A stretch of 64,000 bases of DNA from Mikania micrantha (Eukaryota; Streptophyta; Magnoliopsida; Asterales; Asteraceae): contig CM018698.1 in the NCBI GenBank assembly GCA_009363875.1, positions 58,375,067-58,439,066 of the forward strand, written 5' to 3'. Positions 25,734 through 36,340 of this stretch are shown in pieces (within the stretch, counting starts at the first letter, position 1; each line of letters begins with the position of its first letter). Position numbers and translations under genes: made by a program. The notes below the pieces were generated by a model that saw only the letters and a program-made list of their open reading frames with translations, did no database searches and was not told the origin of the DNA.

Positions 25734-26330
25734 TCAATAGAAAAACCCAAACCGCTGCTGTAGCGCGTATCGCTTATGTGGTTCAACAGGTTGTGCACGC
25801 GTCGACAGATCGTCAAGCATCCCTCTTCGCCTTGGATCCGCACGTGGCAAGTAATACACAGATTCTTCACTAGAGCCCAAAGCTTCATTAACTTTATAAG
25901 TTGATGTTTTGAGTGGCATGCGTCCATTCATAAAATTCCTGGATCCTGCCAACAGGCCCGGTCCTGAACTAACCCGGTTAAATTCATCTGAAAAGGACCC
26001 ACTTGGTGGGTTCGCAAAAAGATGATTGTTCTGGATCACGAACGGAATTGAGCTCACGAACGGACTTGACACGAACGGACTTGTGTTCTGTGGTGCATAT
26101 GCGGGTCTAGCCGGTTTGGATCGGGAATGAACATATTCCTTCAAGGGTTCAGCTTTTGAAAGCGAACCAACAAAGTCTTTGAACTCACCAGTTGGGGCAC
26201 GAGGCTGAGTAGTCTTGGTCTCAACCGCGTACAGGTTGGCTAGGTCGAGTACTATAGGCTCAAGATCATAATCACCTCGTTGAGCCGCCTTACCGGTATA
26301 GGTCGAGTTGCCTTTCGTCTTACCTGCCAT
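25734..26330 (-). CDS. unrecognised 198-aa protein (copy B), altered C-terminus
   Basis: Starts at the ATG at 26330 (MAGKTKGNSTYTGKAAQRG). It is the duplicate of the gene at 9796-9209 and keeps the blocks SDEFNRVSSGPGLLAGSR and RADPRRRGMLDDLS. Differences: an added VLDLA-like segment near residue 33; a tandem in-frame expansion SSPFVSSPFVSSIPFV around residue 95; and a net 5-bp loss near 25745 that shifts the frame and replaces the last dozen residues with QQRFGFFY. A 6.6-kb Copia now begins about 70 bp beyond its stop. Many amino-acid changes suggest weak constraint. It may be a decaying paralogue or still functional; the sequence alone cannot decide. Confidence 0.5.
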   Translation of the reverse strand: MAGKTKGNSTYTGKAAQRGDYDLEPIVLDLANLYAVETKTTQPRAPTGEFKDFVGSLSKAEPLKEYVHSRSKPARPAYAPQNTSPFVSSPFVSSIPFVIQNNHLFANPPSGSFSDEFNRVSSGPGLLAGSRNFMNGRMPLKTSTYKVNEALGSSEESVYYLPRADPRRRGMLDDLSTRAQPVEPHKRYALQQRFGFFY

Positions 26331-26414
26331 TTTTGTTTGATTCAAGGATGATTTATGTTTTTGTTTTTGCTTGGTCTGGCTATGTTTGTGAAATGTTGAT
26401 TGTGGTCTCGTTCT

Positions 26415-26423
26415 TATATAATA
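26415..26423 (-). promoter_or_regulatory. TATA-like box upstream of copy B
   Basis: Same tattatata sequence and spacing (85-93 bp before the ATG) as in copy A. Confidence 0.4.
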
Positions 26424-26894
26424 CCCTAAGATATTTTCATATGTTACACTGTTTTAAGATTAAGATTCGTTTGGACGGTTTAAAGAATCGAATTTTAATG
26501 ATAGATCATAAAAAATGAATATGTTCCAAGTTAATGGGATTGGTGGTTAATGAGAAGTAGTGAACAATAAGTTGGAGTATTTAATTTCCGTATACGTTAA
26601 GTTATTTAAAGTAAATTGTTAAGATAGTTCATGTATTATGCTAGCCGTTTACTCTTGCTTTCTAGATTTTCTAAATTATACGGTCGGTTTCATTTAACAA
26701 ATTTATAGTCAAGGACCTAGGGCTCCCAAAATTTGGATGAGGGTATTAGGATGAGGGTAATTTGGTCAAACATATCGACAATTTACTATATTTATTATTA
26801 TGATTTCGATTCTGGCCCGAGTGATTATGACGCTGACCCGATAGGCCCAAATAAGCCCATATTAGTCAAACCTATTAGAGCTAATGTTTGTCTT

Positions 26895-27130
26895 TATCTA
26901 GAGGTGGGCAAAAAACCCAAAACTAGCAACCTGAACCGAAACCAGATCGGAACCGGTCATACTCAAACAAATGGGTACGTGTGGTTCCGAATTCTCAGAG
27001 AAATCGGAACCGGAAAAAGCGAAACCGGTTCCACCTTTACCCGACAAAACCGGAACCGGCCAAAACCCGAGCCAGATCTGGCCAAAAACCGATTATTAAC
27101 TTTGTTGACCGGAACTGGTTCAAAAACATA
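26895..27130. repeat. hAT-like CCGGTT-rich MITE (copy B)
   Basis: Starts ctagaggtgggcaaaaaacc and continues with accgg-rich sequence to about 27130. It is more complete than the truncated version at 10909. ORFs here are repeat translations. Confidence 0.5.
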
Positions 27131-28334
27131 TGTATCTATACTTACCATATAAATACCGATATCAATATTGATAGTATTTTGTACGTATATGTTATCGTTA
27201 TCTATGTAAAAACTCCTATCCCTAGGAGAGTGTAAAGAGTCGAGTAGAGTAAGAATAGTTATAATGTCCAGACCAAAAGCATAACGTTTGAGCAAATGGT
27301 TAGGATCATATGCTGATATGCCTACTTTTCTTAAAAGTTTTGAATAAATGAATTTTTGAATTTATTTTTGTAATTTACTCTAAACCAAACGTACGTAATT
27401 GCTGGTGCTCATGCACATGTCCTTGAGATAGGTTGAAGTGTGATATTAAGTTTACTTTAAACACGGGTGCAGGTTAGTGAAGACCGCGGGAGGTCCATGT
27501 TTCTTCGTGTAGTAGTGTATATTTCCTGATACGTAGTGTAAAATTTTTTTAAAAACCTTTATTTCGCCCCCTTTAGAGTTTTGGTCAAGCTCTGCCACTT
27601 ACTTTAAAGCGTCTAAAGGTTTCATAAAAGGATATGTATAATGGTGATTTGTATTAAAACTTGATTAAGTGTCATTTAAGCATCACATAAGCAGAGCGGT
27701 GGCTATTAGGTATGAACATTGTTCTCAAACTCGACTAGACATTGAATCGAACGTCTTATTGGTCAATGGTCCAACCGGTCATTTCGGATTCAATAATCGA
27801 ACAACATAATAAATAGTTAAAAAATACGATAAAAAATTATATAATTAAAACATATGTAAATAAGCATATAATTATTGCAAATTCTAACATAATCATATTA
27901 AAAAATATAGGATTTTATTTTCATGTTTAATTCTTTGGATTTTTAGTAAAAAACAACCCGGTTCGATTGTATCTCTAGTTCCCGGTCTGTCCAATGAACC
28001 GGCCGGTTCGTTTTAAAAGCGGTACCTGTGACTTATTTGTGTCGGCCACCTCTCCGGTTCTTGGTCCTGCAGCTAGTCTGGATCGGATTTTAGACACCGA
28101 GTGTAATAAAAACGCAGTTGATGATAAGATAGATGATGTTGTGAGTTATTTTTTTCCGTTCTGATATTAAAAAAAATGATTGACGGTAATATTATGGTCA
28201 AGAAAGTGACCATGGTTGCTTATCTTTTTTACTTAATGTTTAGACTCTTATGTAACATGATGAAAGAATGGTATAACAAGTGTTACTTTAGATAATTATT
28301 TTATGGTTAACACACATTACACGTAGCCTAATAA

Positions 28335-28466
28335 CAAACAAACAAACAAACATACCCAGTGAAATCCCACTTAAAAAGTAGAGTCTGGGGAGGGAAAGAT
28401 AAACACAAACCTTACCCCTACCCCCAGAAGGGTAGAGAGGCTGCTTCAGACGAGACCCCCGGCTCA
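28335..28466 (-). mobile_element. Au-like SINE, minus orientation
   Basis: Read on the minus strand it has the Au features in order: gagccgggggtctcg, ctctacccttctggg, the pyrimidine-rich tctttccctccccagactc, aagtgggatttcactgggta and a tgtttgtttgtttg tail. It sits exactly at the right edge of duplicated block B. I could not find a clear target duplication. Confidence 0.65.
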
Positions 28467-29339
28467 TGAAAACATTTTTTTTTTTAGGTATAGTACTATA
28501 TATATATTACTATTATTATTATTCCCATTTTTTCATCAAACACATCACAAGAACAAAGGCAAAATGAATACACATATGCACATGTATAAGTAGTGAAGCA
28601 CTAAAGGCAGTAAAGCAATAAATCAACATAGCATACTAACGAGAGCATCTAAAAAAAGCAACAAATCATAGGCACAAACAAACTACCACATTCACCCCTG
28701 CAACATGCATAAAAGACATAAATCACACATACCAACATGGCAAACAGGCATTCCTAAAAAAACTATGGCTTCATGACTCATGAGTCACGATTATCCTTTG
28801 CCCATTAACAAAACAGGGTTTGTTTATATTTCTTTTAACTGAATGATGGTTTATGATGTTATGAAAAATAATTTACTCTATGATTTTTAATGGAGTTAAA
28901 TTTGTATCAGCTTATACAATTTTAATGTAATATGTGTGAATATATTTTTAATTTTTAAAATTATCTTAAACAACTTTTGAAAACTGAATGTGTCACAATA
29001 TCTTAATAATGAAGATTATTTTAGAGTTACGGTCGCAAGATAATCACGAAGGCTTCCAAGCAGATCTTATGGAGCGTATAAAATATTTAAACCACAATGT
29101 ATTTATGTTAATTAATGAAATGTTATCTTGTATTTTACTTTGATATTAATAATATTAGAGTAATTACATTTTAACATTTTAAAAAAATAATGTTAAAAAT
29201 TTGAATGTAATTATGTATATAATTTATTTAATTAATTGAATAGTTAAAATAAATAGTAAATGCATATATGTTATAAAAAACGAATATTATATAGAGTAAT
29301 ATGTGTGTGTACACACACATATATATAGATATTTTTTTG
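28467..29339. other. AT-rich intergenic DNA, no gene
   Basis: Contains a poly-T run, (TTA)n near 28508-28520 and a palindromic gtgtgtacacac run near 29305. No coding or RNA gene recognised. Confidence 0.45.
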
Positions 29340-29679
29340 AGAGAGATTTGATTAAATATTTAAGTTTGTTTGTTTTTTTTTTAACTTTGAAAAGTTGCAA
29401 ACAAAGATGAGAGAATTAAGTTTGATAGATTTGATTAAAAATTTGAATTTTTATTGAATTTAAGAGATTTGATTAAAGGTTTGGGGTTTTATTTTAATTC
29501 AACTGATTGGTTGTTGTGAAAAGGATGATATAAGTATTTTTTTTTTTTTACTTTGTAACATATTTAAATGGATTTTGTATTTTTCTATTTAAATTATGCT
29601 TATGCAAATGTTTTATAATACATGCTCTTGAGATTATACTTTGATAACCCGCTGTAACGCGCGAGATGAAAAAACCTAG
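29340..29679 (+). mobile_element. possible Helitron 3' end
   Basis: The sequence acccgctgtaacgcgcgag (a GC-rich, potentially hairpin-forming stretch) is followed 10 bases later by ctag and then t at 29680. This is the arrangement expected of a Helitron 3' terminus (hairpin, CTRR, host T). Upstream are three variants of agatttgattaaa. The hairpin is weak and I could not identify a matching 5' TC end. Confidence 0.35.
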
Positions 29680-29891
29680 TTAACATCAAAATTCAAACCA
29701 TACCACAAGACTATTTATCGATTGACATTGACCATCTTTTGAGGGAAAATTATGTGCCGGGCTTGTCGGCCCATACTTTGAACTTGGAAAGGTTTGGGCC
29801 CTTAGAAAGTGGTCTTCTTCTTAGAGAGAGCTTTGTGTGGGGCTTGTAGAGTTGTAGCCTTGTACGTCGGTAGTTAGTTGGGTTTATAGGC

Positions 29892-30194
29892 TGAGCCCAG
29901 GACTTCCAAAGCAGAGGTTTTGAGTTCGATTCCGCTGGGTGACGGTTTGAAGTACACCAGGGCAATGAAGGTATCTGAGCCCAAACCGGTTTTACCCATG
30001 GACCAAGTTTGTGTGCCGCAAACCCAATAGTGGGTCGGTCCTGTGGGGTTTTCTCTGGTCGAACGTCAAGCCAAACTCTGATGTCTAGTGGGTCAGGTTA
30101 AGACTACGCATTGGCCAGAGTGGGCTGTCGGCCTCTCCGTTGGAAGGGGTGCGATACCTTCCAAAAATTTAGAAAATCGTCGTTCGAAAAAAAA
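29892..30194 (+). mobile_element. tRNA-derived SINE with 16-bp target duplication
   Basis: The perfect repeat agttgggtttataggc lies at 29876-29891 and 30195-30210. The insert contains a Pol III B box (agttcgattcc, near 29920) and ends in a run of A. The B box is only about 30 nt from the 5' end, so the tRNA head is probably truncated and the A box lost. ORFs across it are meaningless. Confidence 0.75.
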
Positions 30195-30326
30195 AGTTGG
30201 GTTTATAGGCCTGCAGTTAGCTGGGCTTGTAGGTCGGTACTTGGTCAGTTGGTGCAATTTTTCATTGATTATGTACTTGTTACTTTACTAATTTACTTTG
30301 TTAGGAGCTAATTTGTACTCTAAAAA

Positions 30327-30627
30327 TAGAGGTGGAAAAAAAACCGGACCCGTACCGACAACCTGAACCGGAACCTATCATACTCGAACTGGTGGGTACA
30401 AATGTGTCTGGATTTTCAGACAAATTTAAACCATAACCGGGAAAACCGGAACTTGTTCCACCTGTACCCGGCCAGAATTGGAACCGGAACCGGTCGAAAC
30501 CCGGAACTGTAACCAGAACCGGGACTTGACTTTGTTGACCGGAACTGGAACCGGTTGGAACCGGAACCGGAACCGGAACCGGCCTGAACCAGAACCGGTT
30601 AAAAAAAACCTGATTTGCGCACCCCTA
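30327..30627. mobile_element. hAT-like MITE with GGAACC tandem repeats (reference copy)
   Basis: The ends tagaggtgg and cacccct(a) form short inverted repeats. The flanks tctaaaaa (30319-30326) and tctaaaag (30628-30635) form an 8-bp target duplication with one mismatch, as expected for hAT. The interior includes consecutive ggaacc hexamers near 30550-30580. This copy defines the family seen elsewhere in the window. Confidence 0.7.
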
Positions 30628-30635
30628 TCTAAAAG

Positions 30636-31204
30636 TAAGTTGGTTGAACATTTGTATGCCTTTCGCTATTCTTTAGGGTTATAGCAACTTGCTAGCCCTT
30701 AAATACCTTTTTTTGCTATTAAACAAAAGTGTAATAAAAAAATTGTTTTTAAAATCGGACCGGAGAGCTGGACCGGTCAAACCGGGAACCGGTGAAGTAA
30801 CCGGCTTAAATGTTATATAATTTTATAGTTTCTATGATATTTTGTAAGTATTTATTATATTATCTGATTTTTAAATTTGATCTAACTAGTGAATCAACAA
30901 AATATTCAGTTATAAAATTGGTAAATAAAAATATATAAATTTCTTTTAACTAAACTCTATTTTTGAGTTTGATGATTGTACGGATAAATGACATTTTACG
31001 ACTTAATCTTTTCTGTCTCTCTTTTTGTCTTAATTTTAGTGTTAAATGAACCAAACTTAAGTCGGTCTCGAAAATGCAAGAGTCAAGTTGCAGTATGGGT
31101 GTTCCCCAAAAATAATTACCAATTTCAATATCAGTAATCACTTCCTTGAAATAAATAAATCGACGAATTTTTTATACATATAGTACGTTTGTATGTCACA
31201 CGTG
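30636..31204. other. intergenic, no gene
   Basis: AT-rich apart from a short accgg-rich patch at 30755-30810 that may be another MITE remnant. Confidence 0.45.
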
Positions 31205-31610
31205 TGCATACATATATATGGAAAAAAGATCAAATAAGAAAAGTTTTTTGCCTAAAAAGAGTAAGAACTAATAAGAATTTGACACGTGTCACATAATTTA
31301 TGTATAAAATCTTATTTTTTATACTAGATTTTTTTTTATTATATTTGTTCTATATTTTTTTATACTGTATTTTTGTGGTTTTTTGTATTAGATTTTTGTT
31401 TTTTGTATTATATTTTTTTTGTACTGGATTTTTTTGTATTAGATTTTTGATTTTTTGTACTGGATTTGTTTTTTTTGTACTGGATTTCGTTTTTTGTACT
31501 GTATTACTGTTTTATGATGACACGTGTCAAGTTTCTATTGCTTCTTACTCTTCTTAGGCAAAAATCTCTTCTTACTGGATCCAACCCCCATATATATGTA
31601 TGCATACAAA
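31205..31610. mobile_element. foldback MITE with T-rich tandem core
   Basis: Long inverted arms. The left arm (about 31205-31287) contains tttgcctaaaaagagtaaga and gacacgtgtca. The right arm (about 31518-31610) is its inverted counterpart, with gacacgtgtca, then ttactcttcttaggcaaaa. Between them, 31320-31506 is a tandem array of units like ttttttgtactggatt/tttttgtattagatt. The Phe-rich ORF there is a translation of the repeat. Confidence 0.65.
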
Positions 31611-32007
31611 GGTACAACATACGTATATACACATCCACTGCTATGTGTATTAAAACTAAAATAGCTTACTTATGTCACACATGCATATACATACGTATGT
31701 ATACAAATACAAGCACACAATACTATCCTCGTCTTCATGGCCGGCTTAGGCTTGGCTTTTTAGGAAGCCCAAAATTTTTAAAATTTCTTTTTATATATAT
31801 TATATGTAAAGGAAAATTTATATAAAAATATATTATTATTTTACAAGACTTTGGTTTTGTTAGTTTTTTTTAACAATTATGTTCATGTTATTAACGTTAT
31901 ATACATAAATTAATAAGTTAGTTTTTTTATGGCCTTAGGCCCCAAAATCATTTTTAATTCCCGGAGTCGGCTCTAGTTGTCTTTTATCTAAAACTTGATA
32001 TTAACCA
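31611..32007. other. intergenic, no gene
   Basis: AT-rich. Includes aggcttggctttttaggaag and ccttaggccccaaaat, which may be ends of an old MITE, but no clear inverted repeat. Confidence 0.35.
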
Positions 32008-32413
32008 CACTACTACAAAAATGAGCAAAAACGACCAAAACTTGCCACCGACTAAAATAGTCGCAAAATTAGCGACTGTATAGCGACCAAAATCAAAGCC
32101 TGAAAGCCGTCGCAAAAATAACTACCAAATCAGAATTGGACGCGAAATCAGCGACCTTCCTAAAATAGGTCGCAAAATTAGCGATGAATTTTGTTTTGGT
32201 CTCAAAATAATCGCAAATATAGCGACGGAATGTTTTTGGTCATAAAGACGGTTGCTAATTTCGTGATAAAAGTAAAAATATGAAATCGCAATTTAATTGG
32301 TCGCAAAAATTGTCGCAAACAAAGCTACCAAAATTACTCCGGTCACAAAATACAATTGTTAACTTTAAAAGTAAAAACAAAAATTAATTTGGTAGCAAAA
32401 ATAGCTACATGAT
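32008..32413. mobile_element. truncated CACTA transposon end
   Basis: Begins cactactacaaaaatgagc, a CACTA-type terminus. About 390 bp of subterminal motifs follow (gcgaccaaaa, ggtcgcaaaa, agcgac) in both orientations. No matching opposite terminus was found nearby, so the rest is lost or far away. Confidence 0.6.
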
Positions 32414-32609
32414 TAAAACTAGAGATATAATGATAAAGGTATATATAGGTTGTGTGAGACAACAATGAGTTATGTGTTTCAATAAACAAACATTGCATGT
32501 ACAAAGAAACTAAGAAGATGAAACACCAAAAGACATACTATAATTAGAGGAATATCAACCAAAGTGGAATACTAACGTTAAATGACCGGTGCATTAAGCC
32601 ATTAACAAT

Positions 32610-32835
32610 GACCAAAGGGGTTTTGTTTTAGCGGTGTCTATTGGCTTTTCAAATAAAAGGTCATGGGTTCAAACCTCTTCTAAGACGAAATAGGGGTCCT
32701 TAAGAGGTCAGGGGGTTTTTCGGTGTAGTTTTCTCCTGAGGTGTTGGTGGGGTCTCAACAGAGCTCATGGTAACTAGACCTAGCTTGATGACGTGGTCTG
32801 AAAATCAGTGGTTCACATGTTGAGATAAAAAATTA
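32610..32835 (+). mobile_element. probable tRNA-derived SINE
   Basis: Contains a Pol III B box (gggttcaaacc near 32668) with an A-box-like tagcggtgtctattgg 40-50 bp before it, then a GT-rich body. No clear target duplication or A-tail, so old. Confidence 0.45.
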
Positions 32836-33539
32836 TTTTAGGTGACAAACTTGTGACATCCAAATATAGTTTTATTGATTTTGACTCATAGAGCTTTTCA
32901 AATACATGTTATATAGGTTTTAAACAGGTTTTGATAACCGATAACATACATATTCACAGGCATTAGATTCGTTAATACATGGCTTTCGGCTTTTAGGCTT
33001 TCGGCTATGTGTTCGAGTCTTAGATCAAATATTTCTCTCTCATGTCAAGAACACTAGGGTTTAAGAGCATTATAGTTGTCAATCATATGTAACGGTTGTC
33101 AATGAGAGGTTTACCATTTTGGCCACCAACTTTAAGGCTAAAATGACAATGGATTGGTTTAGATCCGAAGAGCTAGTTCGGGTTCTTTGTACAAATATAA
33201 AAATTGGCCCCCATGTATATAAAAAATACATGAAATCGACGATTATTGAGATAACAATAAGTGAATAGACAATATAGAAACAATTTTGTTTTAACAAAAT
33301 GATGTCTACACATATCTAAATAAATCTTGATGTTTTATTAACATTATTTAAAGCAAAATTTTTAATTAAATTACTATCTATAAAATATAAAATAAATAAA
33401 ATTCCAGTCCTCTAAAAAACATGTCATGTACGGTTGCATCTCTCGCACATGCCAAGTGTTGTCCCTGGATTGATTTAAGATATATAAAGATACAAGTATA
33501 GAATTCTAAAACGTTAAAATAGCTTAATTAATTAACTAT
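32836..33539. other. intergenic, no gene; possible small SINE relic near 32970-33050
   Basis: A B-box-like tgttcgagtct lies at about 33010, after a duplicated ggctttcggct. Otherwise AT-rich with no gene recognised. Confidence 0.35.
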
Positions 33540-33542
33540 GAA

Positions 33543-34150
33543 CACTACAAGAAAAAGAGCCTATAGCAATGATATTTTTCAACACTATAGCAAGGACATA
33601 TCATTGTTATAGGATGTAAACACCTATAGCAACAAAATCTTGTTGCTATGCTATTGGTGGCTACAATCCCGTGGCAATAAATGATCAATGTCGTTGCTAT
33701 GGGTGTTGTTGCTATAGCTTAACCTATTGCAACAATCAGTTGTTGCTAAAGGCTAACCGTCAAAATAATTTTAATAAATAAAATGATATTTTACTATATT
33801 GTTTATAAAAAAAATAAATTAAATTAATTACATACAATAAACTATTTTTTACTTACAGCAACAACATGTCTTTGTTATACATCAAAAAATAAATAAATAA
33901 ATAAATAAAGTTTAACTAATTGCAACCACATGGCCTTGCAACAAATCAAGTTAAAAAGGGTTCAAATAAATTAATTTGACTTAACACAACAACATATTCT
34001 TGCTATAACTCTAAAAAAGTAATTGTCTTATAGCAACCACATATGGTAGCTATAGACAAAAATAAAATCGATTTTAAGCAAATTCATTTTTATCTATAGC
34101 GACAACAAATCGTTGCTATAGATCTAGCTTAAATGAATTTTTTAATTTTT
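33543..34150. repeat. left subterminal repeats of the CACTA
   Basis: Many variants of atagcaacaa and ttgttgctat, often in back-to-back pairs, such as near 33625-33645 and 34095-34125. They resemble the binding-site arrays for the En/Spm TNPA protein in arrangement. A (TA)n run follows at 34158-34188. Confidence 0.75.
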
Positions 34151-34154
34151 TATT

Positions 34155-34190
<36 letters not shown>

Positions 34191-34298
34191 ACTAATAAAG
34201 AAATCAACAATATTTCTAAAAATCAAAATATTTAGACAAGGAATACTTGTTCTAATAATTCAAAATATCGTTAGTTCATACACGTTAAACCAAGATAA

Positions 34299-34664
34299 CT
34301 AATCACGACGACCAAATTCTCGTCGAATGTCTTCCATTTGCTTTTGAATTTCTTCTTTCATGTTGCGAATTTCTTCCTCGTGTCGTCGTTGTTGTTGTTG
34401 GGGTTGTTCTTGCAACTCTTGTTGGTGTTGTTGTTGAAGCTCTTGCTGGTGAAGTTGTTGTTCTTGAAGTTGTTGTTGCCAATGTGTTATTGAGTGGTCG
34501 GCGTAACTCGACAATGTAGGATCCTCGTTTCTTACTACACGACCAACACCCGGTATATGCCCACGCTTATTTCCCAAGACCTGCTTGATAACAACAATCT
34601 CATCAACGTCTGAATCAGTAAAATCGTTTGCTGCCATCTCTGCCGCCACATTTTTCATCTTTTT
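34299..34664 (-). pseudogene. C-terminal remnant of a Ptta/En/Spm TNPA-like protein
   Basis: Frame of about 120 codons, with a plausible intron acceptor (tag) at 34667-34665. It contains NKRGHIPGVGRVV, typical of plant Ptta/En/Spm transposase-associated proteins. A Gln-rich coiled-coil segment (residues ~60-95) and a charged helix ending EFGRRD follow. TNPA-type proteins bind the subterminal repeats. Only this last exon is visible; upstream exons and the catalytic TNPD gene are missing. Confidence 0.6.
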
Positions 34665-34667
34665 CTA

Positions 34668-35189
34668 CATTAAGCAATTAAAAGAGGCATATCAGAAACT
34701 TAAAGTCAATTTTAGCATATTTATCGGCATGGTTTATGCAAATAAGAGTATACGTCAAGTCAAGGGAAAGCAATATGAACGCATCAAGATAAAACCCAAT
34801 ACAAACGCATTACAATATACAAAACATCCAAGAGTCATTAAGATCAAATAGTAAAAAAGAAACATAAAACCCATTAAAATCTAGGTTCCAAAAAAACCTT
34901 TCAAAATTTCATGGGTGTGTACCCAGTAGTTGTTGTTGCCCAGGTTATCATAATCCTTTTGGCCATTCATAGTTCACTTTATAATTCAATTAAATTGTAT
35001 GTACTATTATTACGGAATTAGAACAAGAACAATAAAATCCAACTTTGAATTATAATACATATAAAATGATGTATCCATCATTATGTACAGGTCTTAGATT
35101 ACATTTATTGGACCAGATTCTAAGTGATCATTTAATTAAATTTGCACTTGTAGGATACATATTCAAACTAAATATACAAACCAAGTACA
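34668..35189. other. non-coding interior of the CACTA
   Basis: AT-rich sequence between the transposase remnant and the minisatellite. No gene recognised. Confidence 0.5.
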
Positions 35190-35483
35190 ATGCAGAATTG
35201 TGCAGAATGTGTATTTGTGTGTTGCATATATGCAGTTTTGCTTGTATGTGTGCTGGAAATGAATGCATTTTGTGTATTTATGTGCAGAACTATGCAGTGT
35301 TTGTATTTGTGTGCTGTATATATGCAGTTTGCTTGTATGTGTGCTGATAATTTATGCAGTGTGTGTATATGTGTGCAGAATTTTGCAGTTTGTGTATTTA
35401 TGTGCAGAACTATGCAGTGTGTGTATTTGTGTGCTGTATATATGCAGTTTGCTTGTATGTGTGCTGATAATTTATGCAGTGTG
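35190..35483. repeat. minisatellite, ~120-bp period, left part
   Basis: Units contain tgtgcagaactatgcag, gctgtatatatgcagtttgc and gtgctgataatttatgcag. The last two full units are spaced exactly 120 bp (35282 and 35402). The array continues at 51044 after the Copia insertion. The Cys-rich ORFs here are translations of the repeat. Confidence 0.8.
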
Positions 35484-35620
35484 TATTAGACACATTATAT
35501 TAATTAGAGTAGAGATTGTAAATCTTGTATAGAAGAGGGTTGTCTTTGAAACTATGTATAACTATGTATCCTATATATGTTTACGTGAATGGAAACAAGG
35601 CAGGGGATTCAATTCTATCA
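35484..35620 (+). repeat. 5' LTR of the nested Copia
   Basis: 137 bp from tattagacacatt to aattctatca; it starts with TA rather than the usual TG. Identical to 50907-51043. Confidence 0.9.
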
Positions 35621-35632
35621 TGGTATCACACG
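35621..35632 (+). promoter_or_regulatory. primer binding site of the nested Copia
   Basis: tggtatcacacg directly follows the 5' LTR. It matches the first eight bases of the initiator-Met site tggtatcagagc, and nine of twelve overall. Confidence 0.75.
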
Positions 35633-35831
35633 CAACATCGATCCTCTAGGGCTTACCACCGCTCGTCGCTTCTCCTGCCGGATTCTTCTTCCTTCTCAAC
35701 GTCGATTGCTGCTACTTCTCCCTTCATCATCGTCGATTGTTGCTGCTTCTCCCATCATCATCGTCGATCGCTCGCTGATTCTCCCTTCCCACCACCAGAA
35801 TTTCGCTGCCCTGTTCTTTAATTCCTCCTCC

Positions 35832-36340
35832 ATGGCAAACCTTCATCCAGCTGTCACCGTCACTAACATCAAGCATTTCATTCCCGTTACTTTGGAGATG
35901 GAAAATGCTCTGTATACCCCATGGTCTGAGTTATTTAAAATTCATTGCACAGCCTTCCAAGTTCTCGATCACATTCTTCCTTCACCTCCTCCGGTTGCAC
36001 CCTCAGCTGCCGCCGGCGAAGCCCCACCCGCACCACCTCCGGCCGACCCTATTTGGGCTAAATTAGATGCCATCGTATTACAGTGGATTTATGGCACCAT
36101 ATCCACTGACCTATTACACACCATTCTCAAACCTAAAGCAACAGCCGCACAAGCCTGGGAAGCTTTGGAGAGTATCTTTCTTGACAATAAAAGCCCTCGG
36201 GCACTCTATCTCCAAAGCCGATTCTCCAATCTTACCCTTCAATCTTTTCTTACTGCCTCTGCCTACTGTCAAGAACTCAAGGTTTTAGCCGATCAGTTAG
36301 CCAATGTTGATGCTCCGGTTTCAGCCTCTCAGTTAGTTCT
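35832..36340 (+). pseudogene. Copia Gag, N-terminal part (split by Gypsy insertion)
   Basis: Starts at the ATG at 35832 (MANLHPAVTVTNIKHFIPV). Contains a Copia Gag domain (AKLDAIVLQWIYGTISTDLL, AWEALESIFLDNKSPRALYL) and a Pro-rich insert around residues 50-75. The frame runs into the Gypsy LTR at 36341. Removing the Gypsy and one copy of the target repeat gttct restores the frame into 47315. Confidence 0.88.

Larger units (their letters stand above)
11885..28334. repeat. Segmental duplication, copy B (enlarged by insertions)
   Basis: Same order and orientation as 4070-11495, but interrupted by a 2.8-kb Copia (14375-17160), a 301-bp MITE (17630-17930) and a 6.6-kb Copia (19044-25660). It ends at cacgtagcctaataa, directly next to an Au-like SINE. 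The stretch 27070-27920 is kept here but deleted in copy A. Intergenic parts (12046-14370, 17166-17626, 17931-19038, 26424-26890, 27126-28334) are AT-rich with no gene recognised. Confidence 0.85.

Noticed and set aside
30088..30311. ORFs of about 66 codons across the SINE
   Set aside because: They span a retroposed SINE and its A-tail.
31300..31557. Phe-rich ORF
   Set aside because: Translation of the T-rich tandem core of a MITE.
35190..35489. Overlapping Cys-rich ORFs
   Set aside because: Translations of a 120-bp minisatellite in all frames; not CRISPR, since units are adjacent without unique spacers.
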